Positions 35,091 to 46,730 are shown, counted from the stretch's first letter. The stretch: DNA of 64,000 nt from Calliphora vicina (GCF_958450345.1 NC_088781.1:46239357-46303356), one strand, 5' to 3'. Notes: generated by a model from the letters alone, not told the origin. Numbers and translations: made by a program.

Positions 35091-35512
35091 GAAATTTTTT
35101 TTTCTCTCCTCAAAGCATCGCCTTCTTATACGATTAGTTATTTTTTTCGCATAATTCCCATGTAAGATTGCATCCTTTATTGGAATGTCGAGAGTCTCCA
35201 TGTACGATGCTGCCATTAGATCCAGTTTTATTATTATTTTGTATCCTGCGATACATGTACGCCGTTGCCATAAGATCCTGTATGTTGTTATTTTTGAGTT
35301 GTTCCACCTAAGAAGATGATTAATCTGCTGTAGCTGGTCTAGGATAATGGGGCTGTCATCTGTCGTTCCCTAGAAACAACGCCCTCTGTGTGTTTGGTGT
35401 AGTGGTGGGGAACCTTGCTAATCTTTGATTCCTGATTCCAGAGGATCAGGTTCGATCCGGCACTACACCATGCCACCACTATACTATTCTTGCTAATAAT
35501 TGCTATTTCAGG
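35091..35512 (-). mobile_element. SINE-like insertion with tRNA-related end
   Basis: It interrupts the RTE LINE (coding resumes with GLSKEFRNKALS at 35513). The left end is a T-run (A-tail if read on the minus strand). Near the right end is a tRNA-like stretch. Minus-strand TAGTATAGTGG and GATCGAACC fit the pol III A and B box consensus but are spaced closely. Plus-strand TGGTGTAGTGG (35395) and GTTCGATCC (35450) also fit, more widely spaced. Orientation is therefore uncertain. No clear target duplication. Confidence 0.45.
35395..35470 (+). other. 76-nt tRNA-like segment (not a credible tRNA gene)
   Basis: The first ten bases TGGTGTAGTG pair perfectly with the last ten CACTACACCA, and the total length is 76 nt. 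It holds an A-box match (TGGTGTAGTGG, as in tRNA-Gln) and a B-box match (GTTCGATCC). However, the expected T-arm stem (TCAGG/CGGCA) does not pair and no good anticodon arm is visible. Best read as a decayed tRNA-derived SINE head. Confidence 0.4.
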
Positions 35513-35974
35513 CTAAGCAAGGAGTTTCGAAACAAGGCCCTCTCTCGACGAACAAAAATTACACTCTATAGAATGCTTATATTACCCGTGCTACTATATG
35601 GTGCAGAAGCGTGGATTCTTAAGTGTTTGAGCGACGGAGAGTATCGCTATCGAATGAATCACGAGCTTATGAGTTGTACGAGGATATCGACATAGTTAAG
35701 CGCATCAAGGTGCAATGGTTGCGGTGGCTAGGGAATGTCATACGTATGGGTGAGAATGCTCAGGCGAGAAAATTATTCGAATTCGATCCCGAAGGAAGAC
35801 GTAGAAGGGAAAGAACCAAACTTACGTGGTTGATCCTTCCACTGAGGAAGATCTCTCAAAACTTGGTGCTAGAAACTGGGGGCGAAGCACATTAGGATTA
35901 GCATGGGAAACTATTCTGAATCAGGCTGCTGACTCAGAATATATAAATGGATTGCATCCTAATAACTAAGAGCA

Positions 35975-37439
35975 GCATATTTCCAGCAGTCATTGTCTAT
36001 TAATTTTTTTTTCTGTTGCTGTTGCCCATGTTTGGTTAAAAGCGTGTGTTCTGTTTTAAGGATTTTCTCTATAAGTATGTGTGCTGGAGAGTGAGAGTGT
36101 GTGTTAGCGTGTGTATGTGTTAGAGAGTGCGTGTGTGAATGATGGTTTGCTTTACTTCATTCAGTTGTTCTTGTTGTTTTTGTTTATGTTGAAAAGTGCG
36201 TTTAAGCCAATAGCACAATTATGTAATATGCAAATTGAATGTTTATCCTAGAGTGGCAAATGCTAGTTGTGGTCCATCCATTCATTCATTCACTCATTCA
36301 TTCAAATATTCTTATTTAACTTGTATTGTGTGAGTGCGTGTGAGTTCTTTTAGACATGTACGTGTGAGTGTGTGTGTATGTATTTGTGGTTAAATGTTTA
36401 TGTGTCTGTTTGCCCATGTGTTTATACATGTCTGTGTGTTTAAGTAGATGTGACTAGATTTGAGTATGTGTGAGTAACTGTCAATATTTTTGTGTAAAAA
36501 GCTCACGTATGCATCTTTCATGGGTTCTTTTTGTTTTTTTTTTTTGATTTTTTTGTTTTGCTCTTTTTTTTTTGGTTATATTGCCTCCCCATACACTCGT
36601 TTAATAATGCTTACCACAAATATTGTACAAACACGCACTATCAAACACCCACACAGATGGTTAGTCAAACACACATGTTTAAGTAAAACACACAACTACA
36701 GAAAATTGAGAAAGAACAACAGAAGAAGGATATACCAAAAAAAAAAGTGGTAAAAAAGGACTAATATATAGCAATAACAGATGGTTTATTTGTAGGTGTA
36801 TACAGGCATGTATGTATATGAATGTGTGTGTTTGTGCAAAAATAGAGTTTATATTTTGAAAGGATTAAGGGGTTTATGTTTTCATTAATGCGATTTAGTT
36901 CAAGGTTGCTGTTGTACATATTTTTTTACCCTACACTTTAGTTAGGCGAACTATCTATTTATAATTACGTTTAATAAGTTGAGGCAGCACTCTAGGGACG
37001 GCTCTTGCAGTTAATTGTGTGTGCATTAAATAGAAAGGATTTGGGACTATGTCTCCATACGGTAGTGTTTATTGACATTTGATTTACATATTCTTACAGT
37101 GATAGACATCACTAGATAAGTTGATGTATTCTAGTTTTGCTTGTATGTAGCTGCTGTAAATAGTAAGGAGTTTAGATGAAGTAAACTATTTCTTACACAG
37201 TTTTACAAAACCGAGACACTTGAAAAATTGTCTTTACTCTAATGGATGTCGCACTAAATTCCCATTACCATAACATCTACAGCTTCTGATTCCTTAATAT
37301 TTATATTAGCCATAAAAACCGATGAACCAACATGATACGCTGCTCCTTTGTGTCTTGTGATCATTAGAATCTACCCTTTTCGCATGTTTTCATTTGGAAA
37401 TTGTGACAAGATCGTATCTTGCATAAAACTTCACTATCT
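35975..37439. other. Spacer with TG microsatellites
   Basis: TGTG/GAGTG-rich stretches at about 36075-36135 and 36330-36480, CATTCATTCATTCA near 36280-36303, and poly-T near 36534-36575. A TGTATGTATATGAATGTGTG run lies near 36810. No gene recognised. Confidence 0.5.
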
Positions 37440-39330
37440 CCACATAAGGTTACCAAATATCAATAAAATCAAATACCTAGGAGTAGTAATCGGTTGAAGA
37501 CTATCCTAGAAGGATCACTTTGAAAATCACAGAAAAGCGATCAGCTCGAAGTGGGACATAAGAAGATGACAAACTTGCAACAAAAGTGTGTACTCTGACC
37601 AATTCTTGATAGTATGGTGGACATCCTCAGAGAAGAACGTTAATATAAAAACTCTACAAAAAGTAAAGAGACTGTGCTGCATAGGCATAAGTGGTGCAAT
37701 GATAAACACATAGATGAAAGCTATTGCAAATATTTTTTCAATACTACCGATCGAAATACAAGTGAAATATGAAGTAGCTGTGGCTGCAACTAGATTGATG
37801 GTAATAAGAAAATGTCAAATAAATAACCACAAAACCAAACACCAAAGGATAATAAACATTTTACCAGAAGGCAATGACTGACTTCAAATAGATTACGTTA
37901 ACACTAACTTCATCACAATAGTTCTGGAAGGGGATGTAATAACAAGAGTAATGAATGTTCAAGTGGTGACCAATCGGGAATGGGCTTCTATAAACTAAGC
38001 TCAAACATATGTACATAAATACTTTCGTCTCCCAGATCACAATACTGTTCTTAATGCTGAGATAATGGCCATAACGGAGGCTACTAAATGGTTTAAAAGG
38101 ATTGATAACAAAATCTCAATTCGTATTTTTACGGATAGTCCGGCGATTATCAAAACCCTAAGAAACAACAAGTGTTAAGTCTTTGCACGTTTAACAATGT
38201 AAGAATGAAATACATTTTTACTAAAAGTGCACCCTTTCCAAAGTTTATTATCGGAAACGAAAATGCGGACAAACTATCCAAGAGAGGATCATGCATGAAT
38301 TTCATCAAAGTTTAAGAACGAACTTAAATAATTGACAATTAGCAATTAGAAATGACTGCAAAGATCAACACAAAAACCCTTGCTCTACAACTCGGGCTAT
38401 CTATACCTGCCAGTCAATTAGCAAGTCCAAGACAATTATCAAAGCAGTAACATCCGGCGTGGTAATCCAGTCCGATATATGATCTCTGACTTCGAAGGCT
38501 CCGGCCAATAAAAGTCAAAGTGTGTATTCTGACACTACACACAAATGATCTCGACCGAAACCAAGCCCAACGATCAGTATATCACGAATGCCACCACCCC
38601 AAGGCCAATTGCTATCTGCTACTTTAAATGGCTCTGTTGCTACGGCAAACAGCACCTAGTAAGATACAAATGTTGTACCGAAGTTTCCACTAGCACAACA
38701 TCAGTACTTACACCAACGATCTTCTACCAGCTTTGATTTTTAAACCACATCCACTACCTGCTCACCGAAGTGACCTCACCATCGATCCAACAGGATAAGT
38801 CCTAGGGCCAATGGACCCCCTTAGTACTAGATAAAGGCTCTAGTCAGCTGCGAATTTAAAAGGATAAAATTCTTATCAGAATTTTACCTCGAAGCCTCTG
38901 TTTCGCCACATTTACCCTTGGAACTTAACAAGGTGTGTAGCTTCACCAGGATGTATAAACATGCCCCAAGGGGGAGGAACAGGACTCTACAGTCGGTAAA
39001 ATGATCGAAAATCTATGGGGAAACCTAAACCAAGATACACAAATACAAATGATATTTGGAACTTAAGTAGACGAACGCTCAGTAAACTAGTTAATGTATT
39101 AACTGAACGTACAGAGCTGGAGTCTCCCTCCTCTGGTTTGCACGGGTATACCATCTGTAGACAAGTGTGAAATAGAGGATGACATGCTGAAACATTATCA
39201 GTGCCGATGTCTTGCATTTGGTCGAATTAGAACAAACACTTTCATGTGGACACTATCCAAACTTGGAATATCTTTGGAAATAACGAATATAAATTGAAAA
39301 ACCTGGTCGACATCTATTTCAATAGGCTTT
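37440..39330 (+). pseudogene. RNase-H-containing LINE (I/R1/LOA group), 3' half, decayed
   Basis: The order of motifs on the plus strand is KIKYLGVVIG (post-reverse-transcriptase thumb), SSKWDIRR, VKRLCCIGISGAMI, ILPIEIQVKYEVAVAATRL, then RNase H: DHNTVLNAEIMAITEATKW (active-site Glu), IFTDSPAIIKTLRNN (active-site Asp) and IIGNENADKLSKRG. The C-terminal knuckle ICRQ..EDDMLKHYQCRCLAF lies near 39160-39220. Between about 38340 and 38990 is coding-like sequence I could not place; it may be a second element nested within or a degraded linker. Stops throughout. It abuts minisatellite block 6. Confidence 0.8.
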
Positions 39331-39394
39331 GGATATGGTTAATAACACTTTCCTGAGAGCGCACAATATTCAACACAATGTTCAAACATTTAAA

Positions 39395-39800
39395 ATTGAT
39401 ACCAAACCTCTAACGTTCTCTTCTGCTCAAAGATGTACGATTGAAGCTAAATTTCGACTGATCTAAGATAAATGACAAAACTCCGAAAGATTTACGATTA
39501 ATGCCAAAATTAATGCAAAAATATCTACAATTGATGCCATTCATATATCTACTATTCATGCCAAATCTCTAATGTTCAAAGATCTATGATTGATGAAAAA
39601 TCTCTACTCCTCAATGATCTTGATTGTTGCCATAATTCCACTCATCAATGATCTAAGATTGATGCGAAAACTCATCTATATAAAGGTAAATGATTGATGC
39701 CAACAATCTAATGTTGAAAGATCTACGATTGATGACAAAAGTTTACTGATCAAATCTCCAAAACTCCTCTGCACAAAGATCTACGATTGATGCCAAATTG
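39395..39800 (+). repeat. ~36-bp minisatellite, block 6
   Basis: Units such as GATCTACGATTGATGACAAAA and CAAAGATCTACGATTGATGCC, same strand as blocks 1-5. This is the last recognisable block of the locus; very weak relatives appear at about 58400-58480. Confidence 0.75.
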
Positions 39801-40580
39801 TTTGGGTTATTATCCACACTGACAAATATTTGACGAAAAAGACGTAACCACTAAATTAAATATATTTGAATTCTTTTATTTATTCCAAATACTTATTTTA
39901 CTTTGGATGATACAAAACTAAACAAATTAGTTTTATTTTATTTGATGCTGTTTGATCTTACAATACTATTGTAAGAGTAAACACATCAAACAAATATTTG
40001 CCATGTGTGACCCTACCTTAAGTAATGTAGCACAAATCCACTTAGTGTCCCTAATTAAGCTGTAGTATGGTTAGCTTAAGTGACCTTTTCGACATCCTAA
40101 TCCAAATAAATTTATTTTTTGGATATTATCTGAAAATTGGTTTAACATTAATTGAAAATAAATATTTGTACAAAATTTGTTTTGATATTCATTGAAAAAT
40201 TTACAACTTTTTGCCACAATTGGTCAAGTCCACTTTCACATGTCTCGGAACTAGTAAGCATAAAACAATTGTAACTAACTTCTCGTAGGTTAGGTTAAAC
40301 TCTATATTTTAATTTATTTTAATGACCAGAAGTAGTCTAATTTTTTACGTTTTGTCTCTTTGTAATACAAATTAGAGACTGTTTTAAATTTATGTTTTCA
40401 TTTAACTTTAGGGGCAAGTAATTTCACTGGATCTATTTTCATTCAAGGGCCAGTAATCTCTTATTAGAAAATGACTACACCATTTGGATATTATATAAAT
40501 ATAGACATTTCTCTTTAAGGACTAGCCATTTCAGCCTTCACAAGTAGTAGCTAATAATAATGATCCAGATTCCTCTCCAT
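39801..40580. other. A+T-rich spacer
   Basis: Contains GTAGGTTAGGTTAAAC near 40266, a short run of the GGTTA type common in fly DNA. No gene or complete element. Confidence 0.5.
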
Positions 40581-40935
40581 TATAACTTCTTCGGCCATAA
40601 CTAAAGCACCTCCTCAGTGAATTTTTTTCATATTATATTTTCTTTTATAAAAACAAAGTTTTAAATTTCGATTATGTATTATTTTCTTTTGTTAATATGT
40701 TTATTATTGATAAACAAATTCTTTTAAAGTTAATCTTTCCATAAGGGGTAACATAAAATCAAAAAATATTTTAAGGTAGAAAATTAAACGGACAAAACTA
40801 AAGCACCCCTTGATGGATATAATATAACACGAATTTTAATTACTATTTTGTTGCAAATCCTTTGCATTGGATGACACAAGCACATCACTTAGACATAGAA
40901 AATATTAAGTTTTTTATCTTGTATTCCTTCCCAGG

Positions 40936-41990
40936 CTATTTTAACGGCTTGGAATAAATCGTGAAAATTTCTTTATTTCGGCAATTTTCACGTTTTATTT
41001 TCATATTGACAATATCCCTCAAGTTCTCAATAGGATTGACATTGGCAGATTGAGAAGTCCAATGAATAACTTGAATTTTATTGCTCTGTAGCCAAGTCTT
41101 ACAAATTTTGGAGGTGTGCTTAGGATCTTCTTTATCCTGTTGGAAGCTCCCTTTAAGTGGCATCTCTTCACTGGCATAAGGCAACATTACATCTTTCATT
41201 ATATCACTGTACATGAAATGATACATAATCCCATTAATTTTATGAATTGGCCCAATTCCTTGACCAGAAAAGACACCCCAGACCATTACATTGCCTCCTC
41301 CATGTTTAGTTGTTCCTTTGCAATACTTAGGATTCAGTCTTTCTCCTTTTGGTCTGCGTACACGCCTTATTCCATCGGAACTTTTTAAGTTGTATTTGGA
41401 TTAATCAGTAAACAGTACTGTCATCCATTTTTGGACACTCTAGTCGATGTGCGCTTTGGCAAACTCCATTCTAGCTTTCTTGTTCTTAGCTGATATAATG
41501 GGTTTTTTTGCTGGTCATCAACTGAATAATCCGACTTCTACTGCTCTTCAACGGATTGTTCTTTCGCTAAAGCATAATCTTAAACTTGTTCATACTTGAC
41601 TAGATTATGCTATAGGATATTTTTGAATTGCTCTTTTGATCAAGGAATCATAATATCGTGTTTTTTTTTGCGGACGTCCTCCAGAATGCACCGTTGATAT
41701 GCGACCAGTCTGCAAAAACTTTGAAATGAGCCTGAAAAAAACTGATCTGTTAAGTGAAAATTATTTACTCAATTCATGTCGTGATAAACCCGTCTTCCAG
41801 TCTTCAATAACTTTAATTTTAAATTCACTGGAGTACTTTTTCCATACCATTGTTTTTATTACAATAAACTGTATAAAACTTAAATTATACACACTACGCC
41901 TTCCTTTATTTTTATCTTCTGGAATTTTTAAATCCATTCGTTGTCACTCCCGTCAATTCACAATGCAATTATACAGTAACATAGTCAAAT
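40936..41990 (-). pseudogene. Tc1-type transposase (broken)
   Basis: The longest piece (40936-41286) reads VMVWGVFSGQGIGPIHKI, IMYHFMYSDIMKDVMLPYAS, SFQQDKEDPKHTSK (second catalytic Asp block) and VIHWTSQSANVNPIENLRDI (catalytic Glu in NPIEN). The Tc1 consensus has WPSQSPDLNPIENLW. Upstream, broken frames continue through the region expected to hold the first Asp and the paired/helix-turn-helix DNA-binding domain (41300-41990). It sits exactly between the inner direct-repeat sites. Frameshifts and stops make it inactive. Confidence 0.85.
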
Positions 41991-42048
41991 TTTTAAACAT
42001 CTTGTAAGGGGGTGCTTTTGTTTTGTCCGTTGCGTTTTGTGTTTTTAT

Positions 42049-42896
42049 CAGTGTTTAAAAAGCTACGATAACTAACAAATTTTTAACTGTTGCTACAACT
42101 ACTGCTTCAAAAAAGTGTATGTAGCGGTAGCAGTAGCATTTGTCTTTTTTCGTTTTCTTGTTTTTTTAAAACAACTGCTACCTTCAAAATATAAAACTCT
42201 TAACAGAGCAGTAGTAATAAAACATGAATTGTAAATGGAGTAGTAGCATAAAAATACAAATCATTGCTACTGCTCTATATCGAGTTTTAATTTTTAAGGT
42301 AGCAGTAAAGTAGCAGTTGTTGCAGCAGTTAAGGTAGCAATAAAAGTAGTCAAAAAAGAAAATCTTCAGTCATAACACCAAAATTGACAGAACTAAACAT
42401 TGTGAGTTGTTTTTGTTTTGAGAGAGTTTGAAAGAATTATTCGATTTTATTCGTCTCAGATGTTCGTGTTGCTAACAGAAAGATCGTGTTTTCTGTGTGT
42501 ATAACAAAAAAGCCGAACTTTTGTTTACAACACGACCAACTTACACAAATATACATTCACAATAACAACACATAATATACTTTTTTGGCTGAAGATTTTT
42601 TTCTACTACCTCAACTGCTACTTCTATTACTACTATATTTTAAAAGTAGCAGAATTAATAAAAAACTATTGACTATTGACTACATCAAAACTTTTTCTTT
42701 TTTAAGATAGCAATAGAAAATAAATTACTATGCTACTTTTAAATTTTTCTTTTATTAGTACTACTACAACTACTGCTACCAAAATGTGAAGGTAGCAGTA
42801 GTAATTATTGACTCCGAGTTTTTATTAATTTTTTAACTAGATTACTTGTGTTTTTTCGTTGCTACTGCTACTTGTAGTCTAGTTTTTTAAACACTG
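42049..42896. mobile_element. 848-bp hAT-type MITE
   Basis: The ends are CAGTGTTTAAAAA on the left and the same sequence inverted on the right. Perfect 8-bp direct repeats GTTTTTAT flank it (42041-42048 and 42897-42904). A CAGNG terminus with an 8-bp duplication is diagnostic of the hAT superfamily. The interior is packed with GTAGCAGTAG/CTACTGCTAC motifs on both strands, especially toward both ends, as expected for hAT subterminal transposase-binding repeats. There is no coding capacity. It lies in the right inverted repeat of the Tc1 element. Confidence 0.88.
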
Positions 42897-43098
42897 GTTT
42901 TTATATGATTTATCATTTTAAATTAATTGTTCATAAAATTATCTTTTACTAAATGAATGTTATATGAACATTAACAATATAAGTTAATAAAATATATACA
43001 AATCAGAATTCAAAAAAGCATTTTATATCAAAAAAATTATGTTTTGAAAAAATCTATTGAGGGGGTGCACCGGGTGCTTTAGTTATGGCCAATACTGT

Positions 43099-45045
43099 AT
43101 GTTTGGTATATCTTGTAAAAACTGTATATTCAACTGTAACATAGTAGATGCCTTATTTTGGCAGTCCATTAGCATTGTATTACCTATAATGGTTCTGTAG
43201 CCACACTTCCATATGAGCTGCTTTTAAAGGTACTTGTCTCGAAGGATAAATGTATTTGCTACTAATAAACAACTAGCTCCAGAAGCTATTGGATTGTTTA
43301 AAATCAGCTAACTTTAGTTTCTGTTGGTTTCTGCTGTTTTCTGATTCTCGTTGTGTACATTTTAAAATTCGATTACTTTCGGCCCCTGATCTATGGCTTC
43401 ACAAAGTTTGTATATTTTTAAAATCAAAAATCTACAATCCAAATCTTAGGAGCAGGGTATTTAAGATTCATTACAACCGTATACACCAATCTAACTTTTT
43501 TTATTCCATTTCTATTTGTGTTTTTTTAAAATTGTTTTCTTTTACTATTCTTGTTTTGTTGTTGTGGGAAATGTTTTCTATTTCTTTTTTTTCAATTTCT
43601 AGTCATAAGTCTTCTATTCGACTCTACTTGAATAATGTTTGATCAACATTCATGCTTAATTTAACACTCAAAAACCAAAATGTCTATTAATGTTCCGTAT
43701 TTTCTTTTTGTTGTCGGTTGGAACTTGTTGTAAGCAATATTTAAATGGAACAAATTTTTAAGTACAACTCAGACAGACAGACAGTGAGTGGTCAAAGTTG
43801 TAATGGCAATGATTTGTTTTTAATATGGTTGTGTGTATCTTGTATCTTTTTAAAAATGTTTATCTATTTGTTGAGCAGTAAGTAGATATTACGAGATGAG
43901 AAAAGTTTTACATTTCTTGGCTTTTGGGAAATGAAAAGTGTATGGAGTGAGTGAGTGTGTGGATATGAGTTGTTATAAATTTCAGCTCATTTAAAGAACT
44001 TTTATTGATTCCAGAGGGGTTTTGTCTGTGAAATGAACTTTTTAATCTTTAAAGTTTTGAAATTATTGGTTTTTAAGTTGTAAAGCAAAAATATGGTTTC
44101 TCAAATGTGCAAAATGTTGTGAAATCAATTAAGAAATGTATGAACAGCAGAATGGGAATTTTCAAGTCTCTGCTGAGTTTAACACTTGTGACCATTCAAG
44201 AGAAATTGAGGGTGGAGTATGTCATTGTATTATTGTGTAACACAAATTTCGATAAAGAAATTTCCTGGTATTCAAAAAACTTATTCATAAGATTATGAAA
44301 AGGTCAGCAGAAAAATCCTTATGCTGTCAAACATACTGTCAAATGTAAGCAGTGTGAACATGTTTTAAGTTTTTTAATTGCTGATATTATGAGAATATGA
44401 ATTTTGGAGAACATTCTAACTTTGTATTACATTTACAACCAATTAAACAAAAGTTTATAATTATTTGCCGCAAAAGAAATATTTTCTTATTTTTTTTTGT
44501 TAAATATTTCATCTTCTAATCTATGTATCTCTCTAGCACAGCTTTATTTATAATTTGTTCTATCATAACACAACAATCATAATTAAATATAAATATTTTA
44601 ATAAAATATTTTGAATATTTACTTTAAGGAATGTCTTTTAATTTACATACACATTTCGTGCATAAATTAAATCTTGCAGAAATGCTACTAAGTAGAGACA
44701 ACATAAGTATTTTTCTTTCCTGCACTAAAACATTTAGAGGAAAAAGTATTTCAAATATTTGTACTTTCTTTAAGCAACTTTAAAGAAGAAAATATTTAAA
44801 GTTTAACTAGTTAACTAAAGATAAAGATATAAAATCTTTTCATATACTCTGGCAAAAATTCACTGACATTCATCAAAAGTTAAGAAAATAAGGAAAATAT
44901 TGTACTACATAGTTATGTATGTGAATACTTATAAATAAATGAATGTGTTGTTGGTGTGGATGTGTATCAATGTGTTGTGATCCCTGAAGTCATCACAACT
45001 GTATAACTACAATGACATTGCGTCACAGTGGTATAATTTGCGTCA
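43099..45045. other. A+T-rich spacer
   Basis: A short ACAGACAGACAGACAG run lies near 43768-43785. The 117-codon plus frame at 43289-43642 is phenylalanine/serine-rich with no motif and probably reflects T-rich composition. No element recognised. Confidence 0.45.
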
Positions 45046-45056
45046 GGAATCTCAAA

Positions 45057-46730
45057 CATTAAGCCACCGGTAGAGGCACAAAGCGCTTTAAGAAAAGCTG
45101 ACGGAACCTGGGCACGAAGTGCTATAGAAAAAGCCTCAGAATTTTCTGAACATTTAAGTGAAGAATTTCAACCCAACTCCACGGCAAATGAGTTTGAACT
45201 AGAAGAATTGCCAGCTTCAACAATGGCTAATGCAACCCAATTCGATATTAGTCCTGAGGATGTTAATAGAGTAATTAAAGATAAATTAGACTTGAAAAAA
45301 TCACCGGGATATGATTTAATAACGCCATCAATGATTTAGAACCTACCAAATGTGGCAATAATTGTGCTATCTATATTGTTTAATGCGGTCTTGAAACTAG
45401 GAATTTATCCAAAAAATTGGAAAATTTCTCAAATAATAATGATACCTAAACTGGGTAAAGATTTAACCCTGCCATCTTCTTATAGACCTATTAGCCTACT
45501 CCCTTGTTTGTCGAAGCTATTCGAGAAAATATTCCAGGAAAATATAATACCTTTTTTGAATGATGGAAACATTATCCCAGTACACCAATTTGGTTTCCGT
45601 GAACATCATGGCACCATTGAACAGGTCAATCGTTTAACTGGAGAGATTAGAAAATCTTTTGAATTAAAGAAATATTGTTCTGCCGTCTTTTTAGACGTTG
45701 CTCAGGCTTTTGACAAGGTATGGCATAAAGGTCTAGTACATAAAATCAAATGTTTACTACCACTATGTACTCATAAATTGCTGGAGTATTATTTATCGAA
45801 TAGACTTTTCAGAGTTAAGTACAATGATTATGTGACGAGAGAATACAAGATTAGAGCTAGCGTTCCACAGGGAAGTGTACTAGGACCTACGCAATATTTG
45901 ATTTACACCTCCGACCTCCCTAAGTGCGATAAACTAACAATTTCAACATTTGCTGATGATACCGCCATTATTAGCTCAGACGAAAACCCACTCATGGCAT
46001 CTAGTCAAATACACGTACGAGGTGTGGAGTCATGGTTGAAGGACTGGCGAATAAAGGTAAATGAGCTGAAAAGTAAACATGTTACGTTCGCTCTAAGGAG
46101 AGGAAATTTCCCACCTGTCACACTCAACAACCGCAGTATGATTATGTCACCTACCTTGGTATTCATCTAGATAGACGGCTTACTTGGCGCCGACACATAG
46201 AAACCAAGAGACTTCACATGAAGTTAAAAGCCTCTAGCTTTAATTGGTTAATCAGTGACCAATCGAAATTAAGCCTTGAATATAAAGTCATCCTGTATAA
46301 GACCGTTTTAAAACCAATTTGGACATATGGAATTCAATTATGGGGAATGGCTAGCAACAACAGTATTGATCTTATACAGAGGGTCCAATCTAAAATTCTA
46401 AGGACCATAACGGGAGCACCATGGTACATAAGAAATTAAAACATCCACAGAGACCTAGAAGTGACTTTGGTAAAGGAAGAGTTCAAGAAAGTCCGTGAGA
46501 AATATATTGTGAAGCTGCGAAACCATCCCAATACGCTTGCAAGACAACTTGTAAAGACCCAAACCCGATCCAGGCTCCGTAGAGCAGATCTACCACCCCG
46601 CTAAAATGAGTGACAGTTTACCATTAAGGCTCTCTTGTTGAAGAGCAAATAATTTTAGTTATAAGATTTAAATACTTATTGTGAGGTCGATAACAGACAG
46701 ATTCAATAAATCAATAAAGCGTTAAAAAAA
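45057..46730 (+). mobile_element. 5'-truncated Jockey-clade LINE insertion with 11-bp duplication
   Basis: The insertion is bounded by GGAATCTCAAA at 45046-45056 and 46731-46741. It ends with AATAAATCAATAAAGC and a short A-run (46724-46730), the usual LINE tail. The 5' truncation leaves the last part of ORF2 from just upstream of the reverse transcriptase. The coding part is described separately. The closest relative in the window is the more decayed fragment at 6738-7543. Confidence 0.92.
45058..46604 (+). pseudogene. Jockey reverse transcriptase (ORF2 C-terminal half)
   Basis: Begins IKPPVEAQSALRK, passes SPGYDLITPSMI and a TAG stop at 45337-45339, then is open for 272 codons from 45352. 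Blocks in order: YRPISLLPCLSKLFEKI, HQFGFREHHGTIEQV, AVFLDVAQAFDKVWH (catalytic Asp), SVPQGSVLGP, ISTFADDTAIIS (catalytic FADD intact), VNELKSKHVTFA. A frameshift near 46130-46145 moves to the frame reading VTYLGIHLDRRLTWRRHI, KPIWTYGIQLWG and GAPWYIRN. A second stop (46437-46439) precedes NIHRDLEV and the end RRADLPPR at 46602-46604. Only one frameshift and two stops: relatively young but dead. Confidence 0.92.

Larger units (their letters stand above)
32930..35970 (+). pseudogene. RTE-type LINE (endonuclease + reverse transcriptase), twice interrupted
   Basis: From 32934: an AP-endonuclease domain with LRICTWNVRTLCRAGEM, NVIAIQEVRWNGLG, KIVLGDFNAKI, NQVDHIVVYGSHSSSVLDVR and NIDSDHYLDAAKVR. 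Next a linker (KSFILKDGNLVTDTE-like, LLKNNKAAGADGLPAELIKA), reverse transcriptase blocks GISLLPIAYKILS, CGFRPGKSTIDQIFTLRQI and MFVDYKAA-MSEFGIPAK (a short deletion after block A), and SETFNTIRGL. It is then broken by a minisatellite block at 34617-34845. It continues as YADAIDIMGRTVREV (block C, normally YADDIDI, second Asp changed to Ala). After a second insertion at 35091-35512 it resumes with ALSRRTKITLYRMLILPVLL, YGAEAWIL and QWLRWLGNVIRMGENAQARK, ending near 35965. Multiple stops make it inactive. Confidence 0.88.
40581..43098 (-). mobile_element. Tc1-type transposon with IR/DR ends, split by a hAT MITE
   Basis: Outer direct-repeat sites: GGCCATAACTAAAGCACC at 40593-40610 and its complement at 43073-43090. 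Inner sites: CGGACAAAACTAAAGCACCC from 40789 and its complement ending near 42030. Left outer-to-inner spacing is 197 bp. On the right it is 1062 bp, which becomes 206 bp once the 848-bp insertion and its 8-bp duplication are removed. The two ~200-bp arms are recognisably inverted copies. This is the IR/DR layout of Tc1 elements such as Minos, Paris, S and Sleeping Beauty. The right end is ACTGTA at 43093-43098. Net length without the MITE is about 1.66 kb, normal for the group. Confidence 0.82.

Noticed and set aside
35395..35470. Functional tRNA gene
   Set aside because: Acceptor-like ends pair and A/B boxes fit, but the T-arm stem does not pair and there is no convincing anticodon arm; it is treated as a SINE head.
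40267..40280. TTAGG-type telomere sequence
   Set aside because: Only about two units (GGTTAGGTT), interstitial and not at an end; such motifs are common in fly DNA, probably from LINE tails.
40593..43098. Two independent nested Tc1 elements, one inside the other
   Set aside because: After subtracting the hAT MITE the inner/outer site spacings become nearly equal on both sides (197 and 206 bp), which fits a single IR/DR element better.
43289..43642. 117-codon plus frame
   Set aside because: Phe/Ser/Leu-rich translation of T-rich DNA, no motif and no supporting context.
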